A DNA stretch of 64,000 nucleotides, from contig NZ_VCHX02000176.1 of NCBI RefSeq assembly GCF_005768555.2, positions 1-64,000 on the forward strand, written 5' to 3'. The translations under genes and the position numbers were made by a program. Shown piece after piece: positions 1 to 8,261 of this stretch. Origin of the DNA: Streptomyces sporangiiformans (GTDB lineage Bacteria; Actinomycetota; Actinomycetes; Streptomycetales; Streptomycetaceae). The stretch's first letter is position 1, and each line of letters starts with the position of its first letter. The notes below the pieces were generated by a model, which had not been told where the DNA came from, did no database searches, and saw only the letters and a list, made by a program, of their open reading frames with translations.

Positions 1-1
1 T

Positions 2-45
2 CCAGGGGGCAGAGCCCCCTGGCGGGGTCTGGGGCGGAGCCCCAG
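2..45. terminator. Two adjacent GC-rich hairpins downstream of the racemase-like gene
   Basis: Two perfect hairpins lie side by side: 8-bp arms at 2-9 and 15-22, and 7-bp arms at 29-35 and 39-45 with a 3-nt loop. They sit about 50 nt beyond the stop of the minus-strand gene ending at 94. The gggg-cagagcccc / gtctggggcggagcccc pattern is a common intergenic motif of Streptomyces and is likely a terminator. There is no U-tract, as is usual in this genus. Confidence 0.5.
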
Positions 46-93
46 GGGACGGGAATGGGTAGGGGCGGCGGGGGCGAAAAACCCCCCGGGCCC

Positions 94-825
94 TCACACC
101 TGAACGATCGGCTCCTTCGTGAACAGCGCCCCCAGCTGTGGCGCGTTCACCCGGCGGTCAGCCAGCCGCAGCGCCTCCCAGACCGTCACCTGGTTGGCGG
201 TGAGGACCGGCTTGGACAGGGCCTTCTCCAGCGCCGGGATGTGGGACGCCGTATGGAGCGCGGTGTCGGGAAGCAGCACCGCGTCCGCGTCGGGATGGTC
301 CCCCTCCCGGGCGAGCGCGAGCACCTCGTCCTCGCCCCACGTCCCGACCTCCGCGGCGGTGATGATGCCGCTGCCGCGCATGGAGACCACCTCCAGCCCC
401 GCGTCCTTCAGGAACGCGACGAACAACGAGGCCACGTCCTCCGGATACGTCGCCGCGACAGCGACCCGCTCGGCGCCGATCTCCCGCGCGGCGTGGGCGA
501 AGGCGAAGGACGTGGAGGAGGCCGGCAGCCCCGCCGCCAGGGCCAGGGAGCGCACCTGTTCGTGGGCGCCCTGCCAGCCGTACACGAAGCTGGCGCTGGT
601 GCACGCCCAGACCACCGCCTCGGCCCCGGACAGGCGCAGCTCCTCGACCCCGGCGGCCAGCCGGTCCACCGAGCCCATCTCCAGGAGGGCGTCGACGCGG
701 TGGGCGTCCTCGCCGATGTCCGTGTGCACCAGCGGGAGGCGGATGTCGCTGCCCAGGAGCTGCTCGATGCGCGGATAGTCGTCCTCGGCCGAGTGGCCCG
801 GGTAGAGGAATCCGAGAGCCGTCAT
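94..825 (-). CDS. Asp/Glu racemase-like protein (maleate isomerase/arylmalonate decarboxylase/EutA superfamily), one Cys missing
   Basis: A 243-residue cytosolic protein starting MTALGFLYPGH. It shows the two-lobed Asp/Glu racemase-like fold pattern, with the first catalytic-type segment as VVWACTSASFVYG. The equivalent of the second Cys segment reads LLPDTALHT, so the second catalytic Cys is replaced by Asp. Family members either use two Cys (racemases, maleate isomerase) or one (arylmalonate decarboxylase), so the reaction may differ from that of its neighbour. The start overlaps the stop of the upstream paralogue by 4 bp (ATGA), implying translational coupling. The exact substrate cannot be told from sequence. 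The context (amidase, hydroxyacid dehydrogenase, EhuABCD-like importer) suggests catabolism of a small acid or amide. Confidence 0.8.
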   Translation of the reverse strand: MTALGFLYPGHSAEDDYPRIEQLLGSDIRLPLVHTDIGEDAHRVDALLEMGSVDRLAAGVEELRLSGAEAVVWACTSASFVYGWQGAHEQVRSLALAAGLPASSTSFAFAHAAREIGAERVAVAATYPEDVASLFVAFLKDAGLEVVSMRGSGIITAAEVGTWGEDEVLALAREGDHPDADAVLLPDTALHTASHIPALEKALSKPVLTANQVTVWEALRLADRRVNAPQLGALFTKEPIVQV

Positions 826-1601
826 GCCCAACCTTCCTGTTCTTCCGGCAGTACGGGGTCCTGCCGCGCCGTCTGGTCTATCAGCGCCTGATAGGACCCC
901 ACCGCCCGCGTACCCAGATGGCGCAGGGCAGCCCACATCGTCACCTGGTTGGCCGAGAGCACCGGGATGCGCAGTTCCGCCTCCAGCTGTGGGATCACGT
1001 CGTACGTGGGGAGGTTGGTGCAGCTGATGAAGAGCGCGTCCGCGGCTCCGCGTACCGCGCCGCGGGCCATGTCGACCACGTCCCGGTACGGGACCTTCCA
1101 GATGTGCCGGGTCAGGCCCATGAAGGCACGCCCGGTGACCTCGACGCCCGCCTCGGCGAGGTAGTCCTCCAGGGACTGGGTCACGGAGACCGTGTAGGGC
1201 GTGACCAGGGCGATGCGGCTGGCGCCCACTTCCCGGAGCGCCGAGAGCAGGGCGCCGGAGGTGGTCAACGACGGCACCGCGCCCGCGCGGGTCATCGCCT
1301 CGCACATCGCGCGCTCGCCCGCGATGCCGCCGACGAAGCTGCCCGACGTACAGGCGTACGCGACGATCTCGGGCTCGACCGCGTTCAGCGCGCGCACCGC
1401 CTCGCCGAGTGTCTCGTGCTCACTGACCAGCCGCGCGAGGTCGAGGCTGACCTCGACGGGCACAAAAGGGGTGCGGGTCAGGTGCAGCGACACCCCGTCC
1501 GGAACCCAGCGCCACAGTTCGCGATCGAGGGCGAAGTCGAAGGGCGCGACGACACCCACACCCCTTTGAGGGTGCGGTCCACCAAGGAAGGAGACGTCCA
1601 T
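822..1601 (-). CDS. Asp/Glu racemase-like protein (maleate cis-trans isomerase/EutA-like), both Cys present
   Basis: A 259-residue protein starting MDVSFLGGPH. Both catalytic-type segments are intact: YACTSGSFVGG near residue 85 and ISCTNLPTYD near residue 195, the usual pair of Cys in maleate isomerases and Asp/Glu racemases. It is the first gene of a two-gene minus-strand operon with its paralogue (4-bp overlap), divergent from the dehydrogenase-amidase pair. EutA of the rhizobial ectoine locus belongs to this superfamily, which fits the EhuABCD-like importer 3 kb away. Maleate isomerase is an equally good reading. The Shine-Dalgarno sequence is weak (GGGGCC). Confidence 0.8.
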   Translation of the reverse strand: MDVSFLGGPHPQRGVGVVAPFDFALDRELWRWVPDGVSLHLTRTPFVPVEVSLDLARLVSEHETLGEAVRALNAVEPEIVAYACTSGSFVGGIAGERAMCEAMTRAGAVPSLTTSGALLSALREVGASRIALVTPYTVSVTQSLEDYLAEAGVEVTGRAFMGLTRHIWKVPYRDVVDMARGAVRGAADALFISCTNLPTYDVIPQLEAELRIPVLSANQVTMWAALRHLGTRAVGSYQALIDQTARQDPVLPEEQEGWA

Positions 1602-1842
1602 GAGCAGGCCCCAAACTCAAGAATTTGTGCGGTGGAGACCGGCCCGTGGGCCGGGGGACACAAGCCGGCGCATGCCGGGACGTCGGGACAGGGTATGGAC
1701 CGCTTTCAGGCCCATGTTGACGAAGGTAGGTTCGGGTGCGAGCGTGGTCAATCCGCGCATCTCAGACGGCTGATTTCAATTTCCCGCAACTGTGCCCCGA
1801 CTCCAGAGAAGCGGATCCTCATTGCGAAATGGTTTCTCCCCG
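1602..1842. other. Divergent intergenic/promoter region
   Basis: About 240 bp between the divergent racemase-like pair and the hydroxyacid dehydrogenase. It presumably holds both promoters. I could not pick out a convincing -35/-10 pair or operator by eye. Confidence 0.4.
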
Positions 1843-2820
1843 ATGACCACCCCCACACCCTCACAGATGGCTGAAAACAGGACGACTCTGCTGGTGCTGG
1901 ACGCCGAGCCCCTCCCCCGGCTCGGCCGGCTCACCGGGCGGGTCCGGGTCGAGCACGCGAACGAGTCGACACTGGCCTCGCTCCTGCCCTCGGCGGACGT
2001 CCTGCTGGTCTGGGACTTCGCCTCGCACGCGGTACGCCGTGCCTGGCCCGGCGAAGGGCCGCGGCCCCGCTGGGTGCACACGGCGAGCGCGGGCGTGGAC
2101 CACCTGATGTGCCCGGAGCTCGCCGCGTCCGACACGGTGGTGACGAACGCGCGTGGTGTCTTCGACCAGCCGATCGCCGAGTACGTGGCCGCGCTCGTCC
2201 TCGCGATGGCCAAGGACCTCCCGCGTACGTGGGACCTTCAGCGGGCGCGGGAGTGGCGGCACCGTGAGTCGCAGCGGGTCGCGGGCACGCGTGCGTGCGT
2301 GGTGGGTTCGGGGCCGATCGGGCGGGCGATCGTGACGACGCTGGAGGCCCTCGGCATCACCACGGCACTGGTGGGTCGCACCCCGCGCGCCGGTGTCCAC
2401 GGCCCCGAGGAGCTCGACCGGCTGATCGCCCGCGCGGACTGGGTGGTGTCGGCTGCGCCGCTCACGGAGGAGACCCACGGGATGTTCGACGCGCGGCGCT
2501 TCGGCGTCATGCAGCCGTCCGCCCGCTTCGTCAACGTCGGGCGCGGGCAGCTCGTCGTCGAGGACGCGCTCGCGCGGGCCCTGTCGACGCACGGGATCGC
2601 AGGGGCGGCGCTCGATGTCTTCGAGCACGAGCCCCTCGGCCCCGAAAGCCCGTTGTGGGAGGTCCCGGGCTTGATCGTGTCACCGCACATGAGCGGGGAC
2701 ACCGTCGGCTGGCGGGACGAACTGGGTACACAGTTCGTGGAGTTGTACGAGCGCTGGGAGGCGGGCGAGCCCCTTCCGAACGTGGTCGACAAGCAGCGTG
2801 GGTACGTACCTGGGCACTGA
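1843..2820 (+). CDS. D-isomer-specific 2-hydroxyacid dehydrogenase
   Basis: About 325 residues (start MTTPTPSQMAENRTTL; an internal ATG at 1867 is also possible, and neither has a good Shine-Dalgarno sequence). The NAD-binding motif GSGPIGRAI lies mid-protein. Catalytic signatures follow: VNVGRGQLVVEDAL (Arg), DVFEHEPLGPESPLW (Glu) and VSPHMSG (His). Members reduce 2-oxoacids or oxidise D-2-hydroxyacids with NAD(P)H. The gene is followed 43 bp later by an amidase on the same strand, so the two are probably co-transcribed. The specific hydroxyacid is unknown. Confidence 0.88.
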   Translation: MTTPTPSQMAENRTTLLVLDAEPLPRLGRLTGRVRVEHANESTLASLLPSADVLLVWDFASHAVRRAWPGEGPRPRWVHTASAGVDHLMCPELAASDTVVTNARGVFDQPIAEYVAALVLAMAKDLPRTWDLQRAREWRHRESQRVAGTRACVVGSGPIGRAIVTTLEALGITTALVGRTPRAGVHGPEELDRLIARADWVVSAAPLTEETHGMFDARRFGVMQPSARFVNVGRGQLVVEDALARALSTHGIAGAALDVFEHEPLGPESPLWEVPGLIVSPHMSGDTVGWRDELGTQFVELYERWEAGEPLPNVVDKQRGYVPGH

Positions 2821-2863
2821 ACCTCCCTGGTACTCCCGGGGCAGCGAACTTCCTGGAGGGCGG

Positions 2864-4279
2864 ATGACCGACTTCACCGAGCTGACCGCGGTACAACTCG
2901 TCGAGGGCTACCGCAAGGGCGAATTCAGCCCCGAAGAGGTGACACGAGCCGCGCTACGGAGGGCCGAGGAGGTCCAGCCTTCCGTGAATGCTTTCGTGCG
3001 CCTCGATATTGACGAGGCACTCACCCAGGCGAGTGAATCCGCCGAGCGGTGGCGGCGGGGCGAGCCGGCCGGGCTCGTGGACGGGGTGCCGGTCACGGTG
3101 AAGGACATCCTGCTGATGCGGGGTGGTCCGACCCTGAAGGGCTCCAGGACGGTGCGCGCGGAGGGGCGCTGGGACGAGGACGCGCCCTCCGTGGCCCGGC
3201 TGCGCGAGCACGGCGCCGTCTTCCTGGGCAAGACCACGACGCCCGAGTTCGGGTGGAAGGGCGTCACGGACTCACCGCAGGCCGGGATCACCCGCAATCC
3301 GTACGACGTGTCGCGTACGTCGGGCGGGTCGAGCGGTGGCGCGGCGGCGGCCGTGGCGCTGGGCGCGGGGCCGCTGGCCCTCGGCACGGACGGCGGCGGC
3401 AGTGTCCGTATCCCCGCCGCCTTCTGCGGGATCTTCGCGCTGAAGCCGACGTACGGGCGCGTGCCGCTGTATCCCGCGAGCGCCTTCGGGACGCTCGCGC
3501 ACGTCGGGCCGATGACGCGCGACGCCGCCGACGCGGCTCTCACCCTGGACGTGATCAGCGGCCCGGACGCCCGCGACTGGTCCGGGCTCGGTCCGGCGGC
3601 CGGCTCGTTCACGGACGTGCTGGACGACGGTGTGCGGGGCCTGCGGATCGCGTACTCGCCGTCCCTCGGCGGGCAGGTAGCGGTGCGGCCCGCCGTCGCG
3701 GCGGCCGTACGCCACGCGGTGGAGGGCCTCGCGTCCCTCGGTGCGTACGTCGAGGAGACCGACCCGGACTTCGCCGACCCCGTGGAGGCCTTCCACACCC
3801 TGTGGTTCAGCGGCGCCGCCCGGGTGACCCAGCCCCTCGGCCCCCACCAGCGGGAGCTGCTCGACCCCGGGCTGCGGGAGATCTGCGCACTGGGGGCGCG
3901 GTACTCGGCCCTCGACTACCTCGCCGCCGTCGACGTCCGCATGGAGCTCGGCCGCCGTATGGGGCACTTCCACGAAACGTACGACCTGCTGGTGACCCCG
4001 ACGCTCCCGCTGACGGCCTTCGAGGCGGGCGCGGAGGTCCCGCGCGGCTCCGGCCATCACCGCTGGACCGGCTGGACCCCGTTCACGTACCCGTTCAACA
4101 TGACCCAGCAGCCCGCGGCCTCGGTGCCGGTGGGCGTGGACGAGGCCGGCCTCCCGGTGGGGCTGCAGATCGTGGCGGCACGCCACCGGGACGACCTCGT
4201 TCTGCGGGCGGCTCACGCGCTGTACGAGGCGGGGGTGGCCGGTGTGGCTCCCCCGCCGTACCCCACCGCGGTGGGCTAG
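2864..4279 (+). CDS. Amidase (amidase-signature family)
   Basis: 471 residues, with a strong Shine-Dalgarno GGAGGG at 2855-2860 fixing the start at MTDFTELTAV. The Ser-cisSer-Lys triad is visible: Lys80 in VTVKD, the Ser156/157 pair in GGSSGG, and the nucleophile Ser180 in DGGGSVR. Such enzymes hydrolyse carboxamides to acid plus ammonia. No signal peptide, so cytoplasmic. Encoded just after the hydroxyacid dehydrogenase and upstream of the EhuABCD-like importer, it may process an imported amide or a downstream intermediate. Substrate specificity cannot be read from the signature alone. Confidence 0.9.
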   Translation: MTDFTELTAVQLVEGYRKGEFSPEEVTRAALRRAEEVQPSVNAFVRLDIDEALTQASESAERWRRGEPAGLVDGVPVTVKDILLMRGGPTLKGSRTVRAEGRWDEDAPSVARLREHGAVFLGKTTTPEFGWKGVTDSPQAGITRNPYDVSRTSGGSSGGAAAAVALGAGPLALGTDGGGSVRIPAAFCGIFALKPTYGRVPLYPASAFGTLAHVGPMTRDAADAALTLDVISGPDARDWSGLGPAAGSFTDVLDDGVRGLRIAYSPSLGGQVAVRPAVAAAVRHAVEGLASLGAYVEETDPDFADPVEAFHTLWFSGAARVTQPLGPHQRELLDPGLREICALGARYSALDYLAAVDVRMELGRRMGHFHETYDLLVTPTLPLTAFEAGAEVPRGSGHHRWTGWTPFTYPFNMTQQPAASVPVGVDEAGLPVGLQIVAARHRDDLVLRAAHALYEAGVAGVAPPPYPTAVG

Positions 4280-4292
4280 GAGGCCCTGTCGC

Positions 4293-4793
4293 CTAGGACT
4301 TCCGGAAGCTCAGCGTCTCGCCGAGAGCCCCGGCGCGCCACAGGTCGTTGCACGCCTCCGCCATCGCTTCCAGGCCCTCCACCACCTGCCCCCACACGAT
4401 GCCGGGCACCCAGCCCACATCGCCGTTGAGGAGGAGGTTGTTGCGTTCGTAGAACAGTGCCAGGTCGATCACCGGGGTGCCGGCCTGGACACCGGAGGTG
4501 TCGGAGTAGCCGTAGGACTGCGTGCCCAGTTGGGTGCCGGAGAAGGAGAAGTAACAGAGGTCGCCGGGGATGGGGGTGACGGTCGGGTTTTCCAGGGGTG
4601 GCTCGGCGGGGGCGAAGGCGGGCAGGAGGGTGTAGATCTCGTTGCGGGCGTACTTGGCGTGGTAGACGTCGCTGCCGAGCGGGAGCGCGTTCCACACCGC
4701 CTCACAGGTGATCGGGGCGCGGTCGTCGAGGAGCTTTGCCGTGCAGTGGACTCCCCGCTTGACCAGGGAGACTTCGATGTAGCGGTCTGCCAT
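4293..4793 (-). CDS. DUF3830 family protein (cyclophilin-like fold)
   Basis: 166 residues from MADRYIEVSLV; an in-frame GTG at 4808 would add five residues. The sequence (chain start MADRYIEV, then KLLDDRAP, an acidic-aromatic core YFSFSGTQ and RNNLLLNGDVGW) matches my memory of DUF3830, a small beta-rich family often found beside amidases, hydrolases and ABC importers. Its biochemical role is not established. It is convergent with the amidase (13 bp between stops) and divergent from the ehuB-like gene. Confidence 0.65.
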   Translation of the reverse strand: MADRYIEVSLVKRGVHCTAKLLDDRAPITCEAVWNALPLGSDVYHAKYARNEIYTLLPAFAPAEPPLENPTVTPIPGDLCYFSFSGTQLGTQSYGYSDTSGVQAGTPVIDLALFYERNNLLLNGDVGWVPGIVWGQVVEGLEAMAEACNDLWRAGALGETLSFRKS

Positions 4794-4865
4794 GGACCCA
4801 TGGTCCACCCCCGGTCAAGGGTGCCTCGGTAGCGACCGGGGCCAAAAGTGATCCGCATAACTCGC

Positions 4866-5816
4866 ATGAAGTCGGGTAGCCGCGCGCCCATGGCTCGACC
4901 ACACGCAAACCGATCAGGAACCGACAACGGACCCAGAGGTCTCAGTCGCCGCTCGCTGCTCGCCGGAGCGGTGTCGCTGGGCGCGGCGGGCAGTCTCGGA
5001 GTGGCCGGCTGCAGCCGCGTCCCCGAAGAAGGAAAGGTGCTCGGAGGCAGCCTGCTGGACACCCTGCGGGACCAGGGATCCGTGAAAATCGGCATAGCCA
5101 GCGAGCCGCCCTTCGGTTACGTCGGAGACGACGGACAGGCCACCGGCGAAGCACCCGCGATCGCCGAGGTGATCTTCAAGAGGCTCGGCATCGACGAGGT
5201 CCTGCCGGTGCCGGTGGACTTCGGGGCACTCATTCCCGGCCTGAAGGCCCGGCAGTTCGATGTGGTGTCCGCCGGGATGTACATCAATCCGGACCGATGC
5301 GCGCAGGTGCTCTTCTCCGACCCGGACTACCTGATGCTGGACGCCTTCATCGTCAAGAAGGGGAATCCGCACGGCATCAAGACGTACGAGGACGTCAAGA
5401 AGAAGGGCCTCAAACTCGCCTCCGGCAAGGCCTACGCCCAGATCGACTATGCCAAGGCCGCCGGCATCAGCAACGTCCTGATCCTTCCCGACCAGGTGGC
5501 CGGCCTCGACGCCGTGGCCCAGGGCCGGGTCGACGCCTTCGCCGGGACCCGCATCACGGTCAAGGACGCGGTGCAGGGATCCAACCGCGCCTCGGCGACC
5601 GAGCCCTTCCAGCCCAAGATGGACGGAAAGCCCGCCTATGGCGCGGGCGGGTTCGCCTTCCGGCTGTCCGAGCAGAACTTCCGTGACGAGTTCAACAAGG
5701 AACTGCTGAAGCTCAAGGAGAACAACTACAAGGAGCTCCTCAAGATCGTCAGCCCCTTCGGTTTCGGCATGACCGAGATGACCGACCTCACCGCGAAGGA
5801 GCTGTGCGCCGGATGA
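4866..5816 (+). CDS. ehuB: Substrate-binding lipoprotein of an EhuB-like ABC importer
   Basis: About 316 residues (ATG at 4866; GTG 4848 and ATG 4890 are alternatives). The N-terminus carries a twin-arginine segment (LSRRSLLAGA) followed by a lipobox VAGC near residue 50, so it is probably a Tat-exported lipoprotein. The rest is a class-3 periplasmic-binding-protein fold (VKIGIASEPPFGYVG near the start, then FDVVSAGMYINPDR). This matches the ectoine/hydroxyectoine binding protein EhuB better than generic glutamine-binding proteins. Its stop overlaps the ehuC-like start (ATGA). The true ligand could be ectoine or another small polar compound, because no ectoine hydrolase or deacetylase gene is visible here. 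Confidence 0.75.
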   Translation: MKSGSRAPMARPHANRSGTDNGPRGLSRRSLLAGAVSLGAAGSLGVAGCSRVPEEGKVLGGSLLDTLRDQGSVKIGIASEPPFGYVGDDGQATGEAPAIAEVIFKRLGIDEVLPVPVDFGALIPGLKARQFDVVSAGMYINPDRCAQVLFSDPDYLMLDAFIVKKGNPHGIKTYEDVKKKGLKLASGKAYAQIDYAKAAGISNVLILPDQVAGLDAVAQGRVDAFAGTRITVKDAVQGSNRASATEPFQPKMDGKPAYGAGGFAFRLSEQNFRDEFNKELLKLKENNYKELLKIVSPFGFGMTEMTDLTAKELCAG

Positions 5817-6550
5817 TGAGCTCGGAGTTCTTCACCACCTGGTTCCTGCCGGGTATATGGGTCACCATCCAGGTGACGGTGTACGCCGCGGCCCTCGGCG
5901 CGGCCATCGCGTTCGGCATCGGTCTCGCACGCACCTCGCAGCTCTGGATCGTCCGTTTCCTCGCCGGTGTGTATTTCGAGATCTTCCGCGGGATGTCGGC
6001 CCTGGTGCTGATGTTCTGGATGTTCTTCGCACTGCCGTTCTTCGGCTGGCAGTTGGTGCCCATGTGGGCCGGCGTCAGCGCGCTCGGTCTCACCTACGGC
6101 GCCTACGGTTCCGAGATCGTGCGCGGTTCGCTGGCCGCCGTCGCCCCGGCGCAGAAGGAAGCGGGCATCGCGCTCAACTTCACCCGCTGGCAGCGGCTCC
6201 GCCTGATCGAACTGCCCCAGGCATGGCCCGAGATGGTGCCGCCGTTCAACAACCTCCTGATCGAGTTGCTGAAGGGCACCGCCCTGGTCTCCGTCATCAC
6301 GGTGGCCGACATGACCTTCGCCGGCAATCTGCTCCGGCTGGGCACCAACGAGACCACCCCGGTCTTCACCCTGCTGCTGGTCCTCTACTTCGTTCTCGCC
6401 TTCCTCATCACCCGCGGCATGCGGCTGGTGGAGCGCAGGGCGAAGGCCGGAGTCGGGCAGCGACCGCAGAAGACGGGTGGGATCACCAGCAGGCTCAGCT
6501 CCCGTGGCGAGAGTCTGCAGGCCGGCTCGCAGTCCGCAGGAGGTATGTGA
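5813..6550 (+). CDS. ehuC: ABC importer permease, EhuC-like
   Basis: 245 residues starting MMSSEFFTTWFLPG at the ATG that overlaps the ehuB-like stop by 4 bp. It is a polar-amino-acid-type permease (HisM/GlnP family) with about five membrane segments. The cytoplasmic coupling loop is EAGIALNFTRWQRLRLIELP, equivalent to the EAA motif that docks on the ATPase. It forms a heterodimer with the next gene product. It ends in a long Arg/Ser-rich cytoplasmic tail. The ehuD-like start overlaps its last base. Confidence 0.78.
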   Translation: MMSSEFFTTWFLPGIWVTIQVTVYAAALGAAIAFGIGLARTSQLWIVRFLAGVYFEIFRGMSALVLMFWMFFALPFFGWQLVPMWAGVSALGLTYGAYGSEIVRGSLAAVAPAQKEAGIALNFTRWQRLRLIELPQAWPEMVPPFNNLLIELLKGTALVSVITVADMTFAGNLLRLGTNETTPVFTLLLVLYFVLAFLITRGMRLVERRAKAGVGQRPQKTGGITSRLSSRGESLQAGSQSAGGM

Positions 6551-7197
6551 TGAGCTGGGACTGGCAAGTCGTGGACGACTTCATGCCGCGGTTCTGGGAC
6601 GGCGTGTTCGTCACGCTCCAGGCCCTGGCCATCGGCACGCTGATCGCCTTCGCCCTGGGCCTGGTGTGGGCGCTGGCGCAGCGGTCCTCGCAGGTCTGGG
6701 TGCGCTGGCCGGTCGTCGCCGTCACGGAGTTCATCCGCAACACCCCGCTGCTGGTGCAGCTGTTCTTCCTCTTCTACGTGGTGCCCAACTTCGGCCCGTC
6801 GATGTCGCCGCTCACCACCGGCATCATCGGCCTCGGACTGCACTACTCCACCTACACCGCTGAGGTCTACCGTGCGGGCATCGACGGCGTCCCCGTCGGC
6901 CAGTGGGAGGCGGCCACGGCGCTGAGCCTGTCCAAGGGCCGTACGTGGCGTGCGGTGATCCTTCCGCAGGCGATCCGCCGTGTTGTCCCGCCGCTGGGCA
7001 ACTACGTCGTCGCCATGCTCAAGGACTCCCCGATGATCGCGACCATCGGTGCCCTCGACATGCTCGGCGAGGCCCAGGCCTTCAGCAACGAGACCTTCAC
7101 CACGGAGGCGCTCACCGTCGTGGGTGTGGCCTTCATCGTCATCGCCTACCCCGCTTCCCTCCTGATCCGAGCCCTGGAGCGACGTCTTGTCCGCTGA
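6550..7197 (+). CDS. ehuD: ABC importer permease, EhuD-like
   Basis: 215 residues from MSWDWQVVDDFMPRFW, preceded by AGGAGGT at 6538-6544, and overlapping the previous stop. It has HisM/GlnP-family membrane segments and an EAA-type loop (QWEAATALSLSKGRTWRAVI). It is the second half of the transmembrane pore. The C-terminus ends RALERRLVR, and its last 11 bp overlap the ATPase gene, consistent with tight translational coupling across the operon. Confidence 0.8.
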   Translation: MSWDWQVVDDFMPRFWDGVFVTLQALAIGTLIAFALGLVWALAQRSSQVWVRWPVVAVTEFIRNTPLLVQLFFLFYVVPNFGPSMSPLTTGIIGLGLHYSTYTAEVYRAGIDGVPVGQWEAATALSLSKGRTWRAVILPQAIRRVVPPLGNYVVAMLKDSPMIATIGALDMLGEAQAFSNETFTTEALTVVGVAFIVIAYPASLLIRALERRLVR

Positions 7198-8011
7198 CAC
7201 CCCTCTGCAGAACGACCATGACGGCAACGAGAACCCACCGGTGGACGGCAGCGAGCTGATCCGGTTCGACAAGGTCACCAAGCGCTTCGGCAGCAACGTC
7301 GTCCTCGACGAGCTGGACTTCTCGGTCGCCTCCGGCAAGCACGTGACGCTGATCGGCCCGTCCGGCTCCGGCAAGACGACGATCCTGCGTCTGCTGATGA
7401 CCCTGCTCAAGGCCGACGAAGGCACGATCAAGGTCAACGGCGACTACCTCACCCACGAGGAGAAGAACGGCAAGCTGGTCCCGGCCGGCGAGAAGCACGT
7501 CCGCGAAGTCCGCAAGAACATCGGGATGGTCTTCCAGCAGTTCAACCTGTTCCCGAACATGAAGGTGCTGCGCAACATCACCGAGGCGCCGGTCACCGTC
7601 CTGGGACTGTCCAAGGACGAGGCCGATCAGCGGGCGCGCGAGCTGCTGGACATGGTGGGGCTCGGCGACAAGGCCGACGCGTATCCGACGCAGCTGTCCG
7701 GCGGTCAGCAGCAGCGGGTGGCGATCGCCCGCGCGCTGGCGATGCGCCCGCAGGTGCTGCTGCTCGACGAGGTGACGTCCGCGCTCGACCCGGAGCTGGT
7801 CGCGGGGGTCCTCGACGTGCTGCGCGACATCGCGCACACCACCGACATCACGATGCTCTGTGTGACCCACGAGATGAACTTCGCCCGGGACATCTCGGAC
7901 CAGGTCCTGATGTTCGACTCGGGGCGGGTACTGGAGTCCGGTACACCGGAGAAGATCTTCGGCGATCCGGAGCACGATCGGACCCGGGAATTCCTCAGCG
8001 CGGTCCTGTGA
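7187..8011 (+). CDS. ehuA: ABC importer ATPase, EhuA-like
   Basis: 274 residues, apparently from a TTG start (7187) with GGAG six bases upstream, inside the end of the permease gene. Walker A is GPSGSGKTT, the signature is LSGGQQQRVAIARAL and Walker B is VLLLDEVTSALDP, followed by the H-loop His in CVTHEM. It is a cytoplasmic dimeric ATPase energising the importer. A short insert (YLTHEEKNGKLVPAGEKHV) after the first strand is characteristic of EhuA-like members compared with GlnQ. The operon ends here; a hairpin lies about 100 bp downstream. Confidence 0.8.
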   Translation: MSADTPLQNDHDGNENPPVDGSELIRFDKVTKRFGSNVVLDELDFSVASGKHVTLIGPSGSGKTTILRLLMTLLKADEGTIKVNGDYLTHEEKNGKLVPAGEKHVREVRKNIGMVFQQFNLFPNMKVLRNITEAPVTVLGLSKDEADQRARELLDMVGLGDKADAYPTQLSGGQQQRVAIARALAMRPQVLLLDEVTSALDPELVAGVLDVLRDIAHTTDITMLCVTHEMNFARDISDQVLMFDSGRVLESGTPEKIFGDPEHDRTREFLSAVL

Positions 8012-8112
8012 GGCCTTTTCCTTGGTCGTGAGCCGAAGGAGGGCCGACCTCCTTCACTCCCCGTAGTCGCCCGAGGCCGGACAGCTATGACATGACTGCG
8101 GCATATGCCAGA

Positions 8113-8149
8113 GTGGCGCGTTCCTGCTGAGAGAGCCGGGACGCGCCAC
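8113..8149. terminator. Hairpin downstream of the importer operon
   Basis: A 12-bp stem (one G:U pair) with arms at 8113-8124 and 8138-8149 and a 13-nt loop, about 100 bp after the ATPase stop. Likely transcription end of the importer operon. It could alternatively be part of the control region of the following IclR gene. Confidence 0.5.
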
Positions 8150-8171
8150 TTGTCTCGTCAACAGACCCTCC

Positions 8172-8188
8172 CGCCAAGGCTCTTGGCG
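8172..8188. promoter_or_regulatory. Short palindrome upstream of the IclR regulator
   Basis: CGCCAAG-GCT-CTTGGCG, perfect 7-bp arms with a 3-bp centre, lies 74 bp before the start codon of the IclR gene. Position and symmetry suit an autoregulatory operator, but it could also simply be a hairpin. No second copy was found near the ehu-like or racemase promoters. Confidence 0.35.
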
Positions 8189-8261
8189 TCTATCGTGGAG
8201 GCAGCCCGGTAGCCCGGGCTGCCCTGAGGGGAAAAGCGGGCCGACAAGCGCAGGGGGAACC

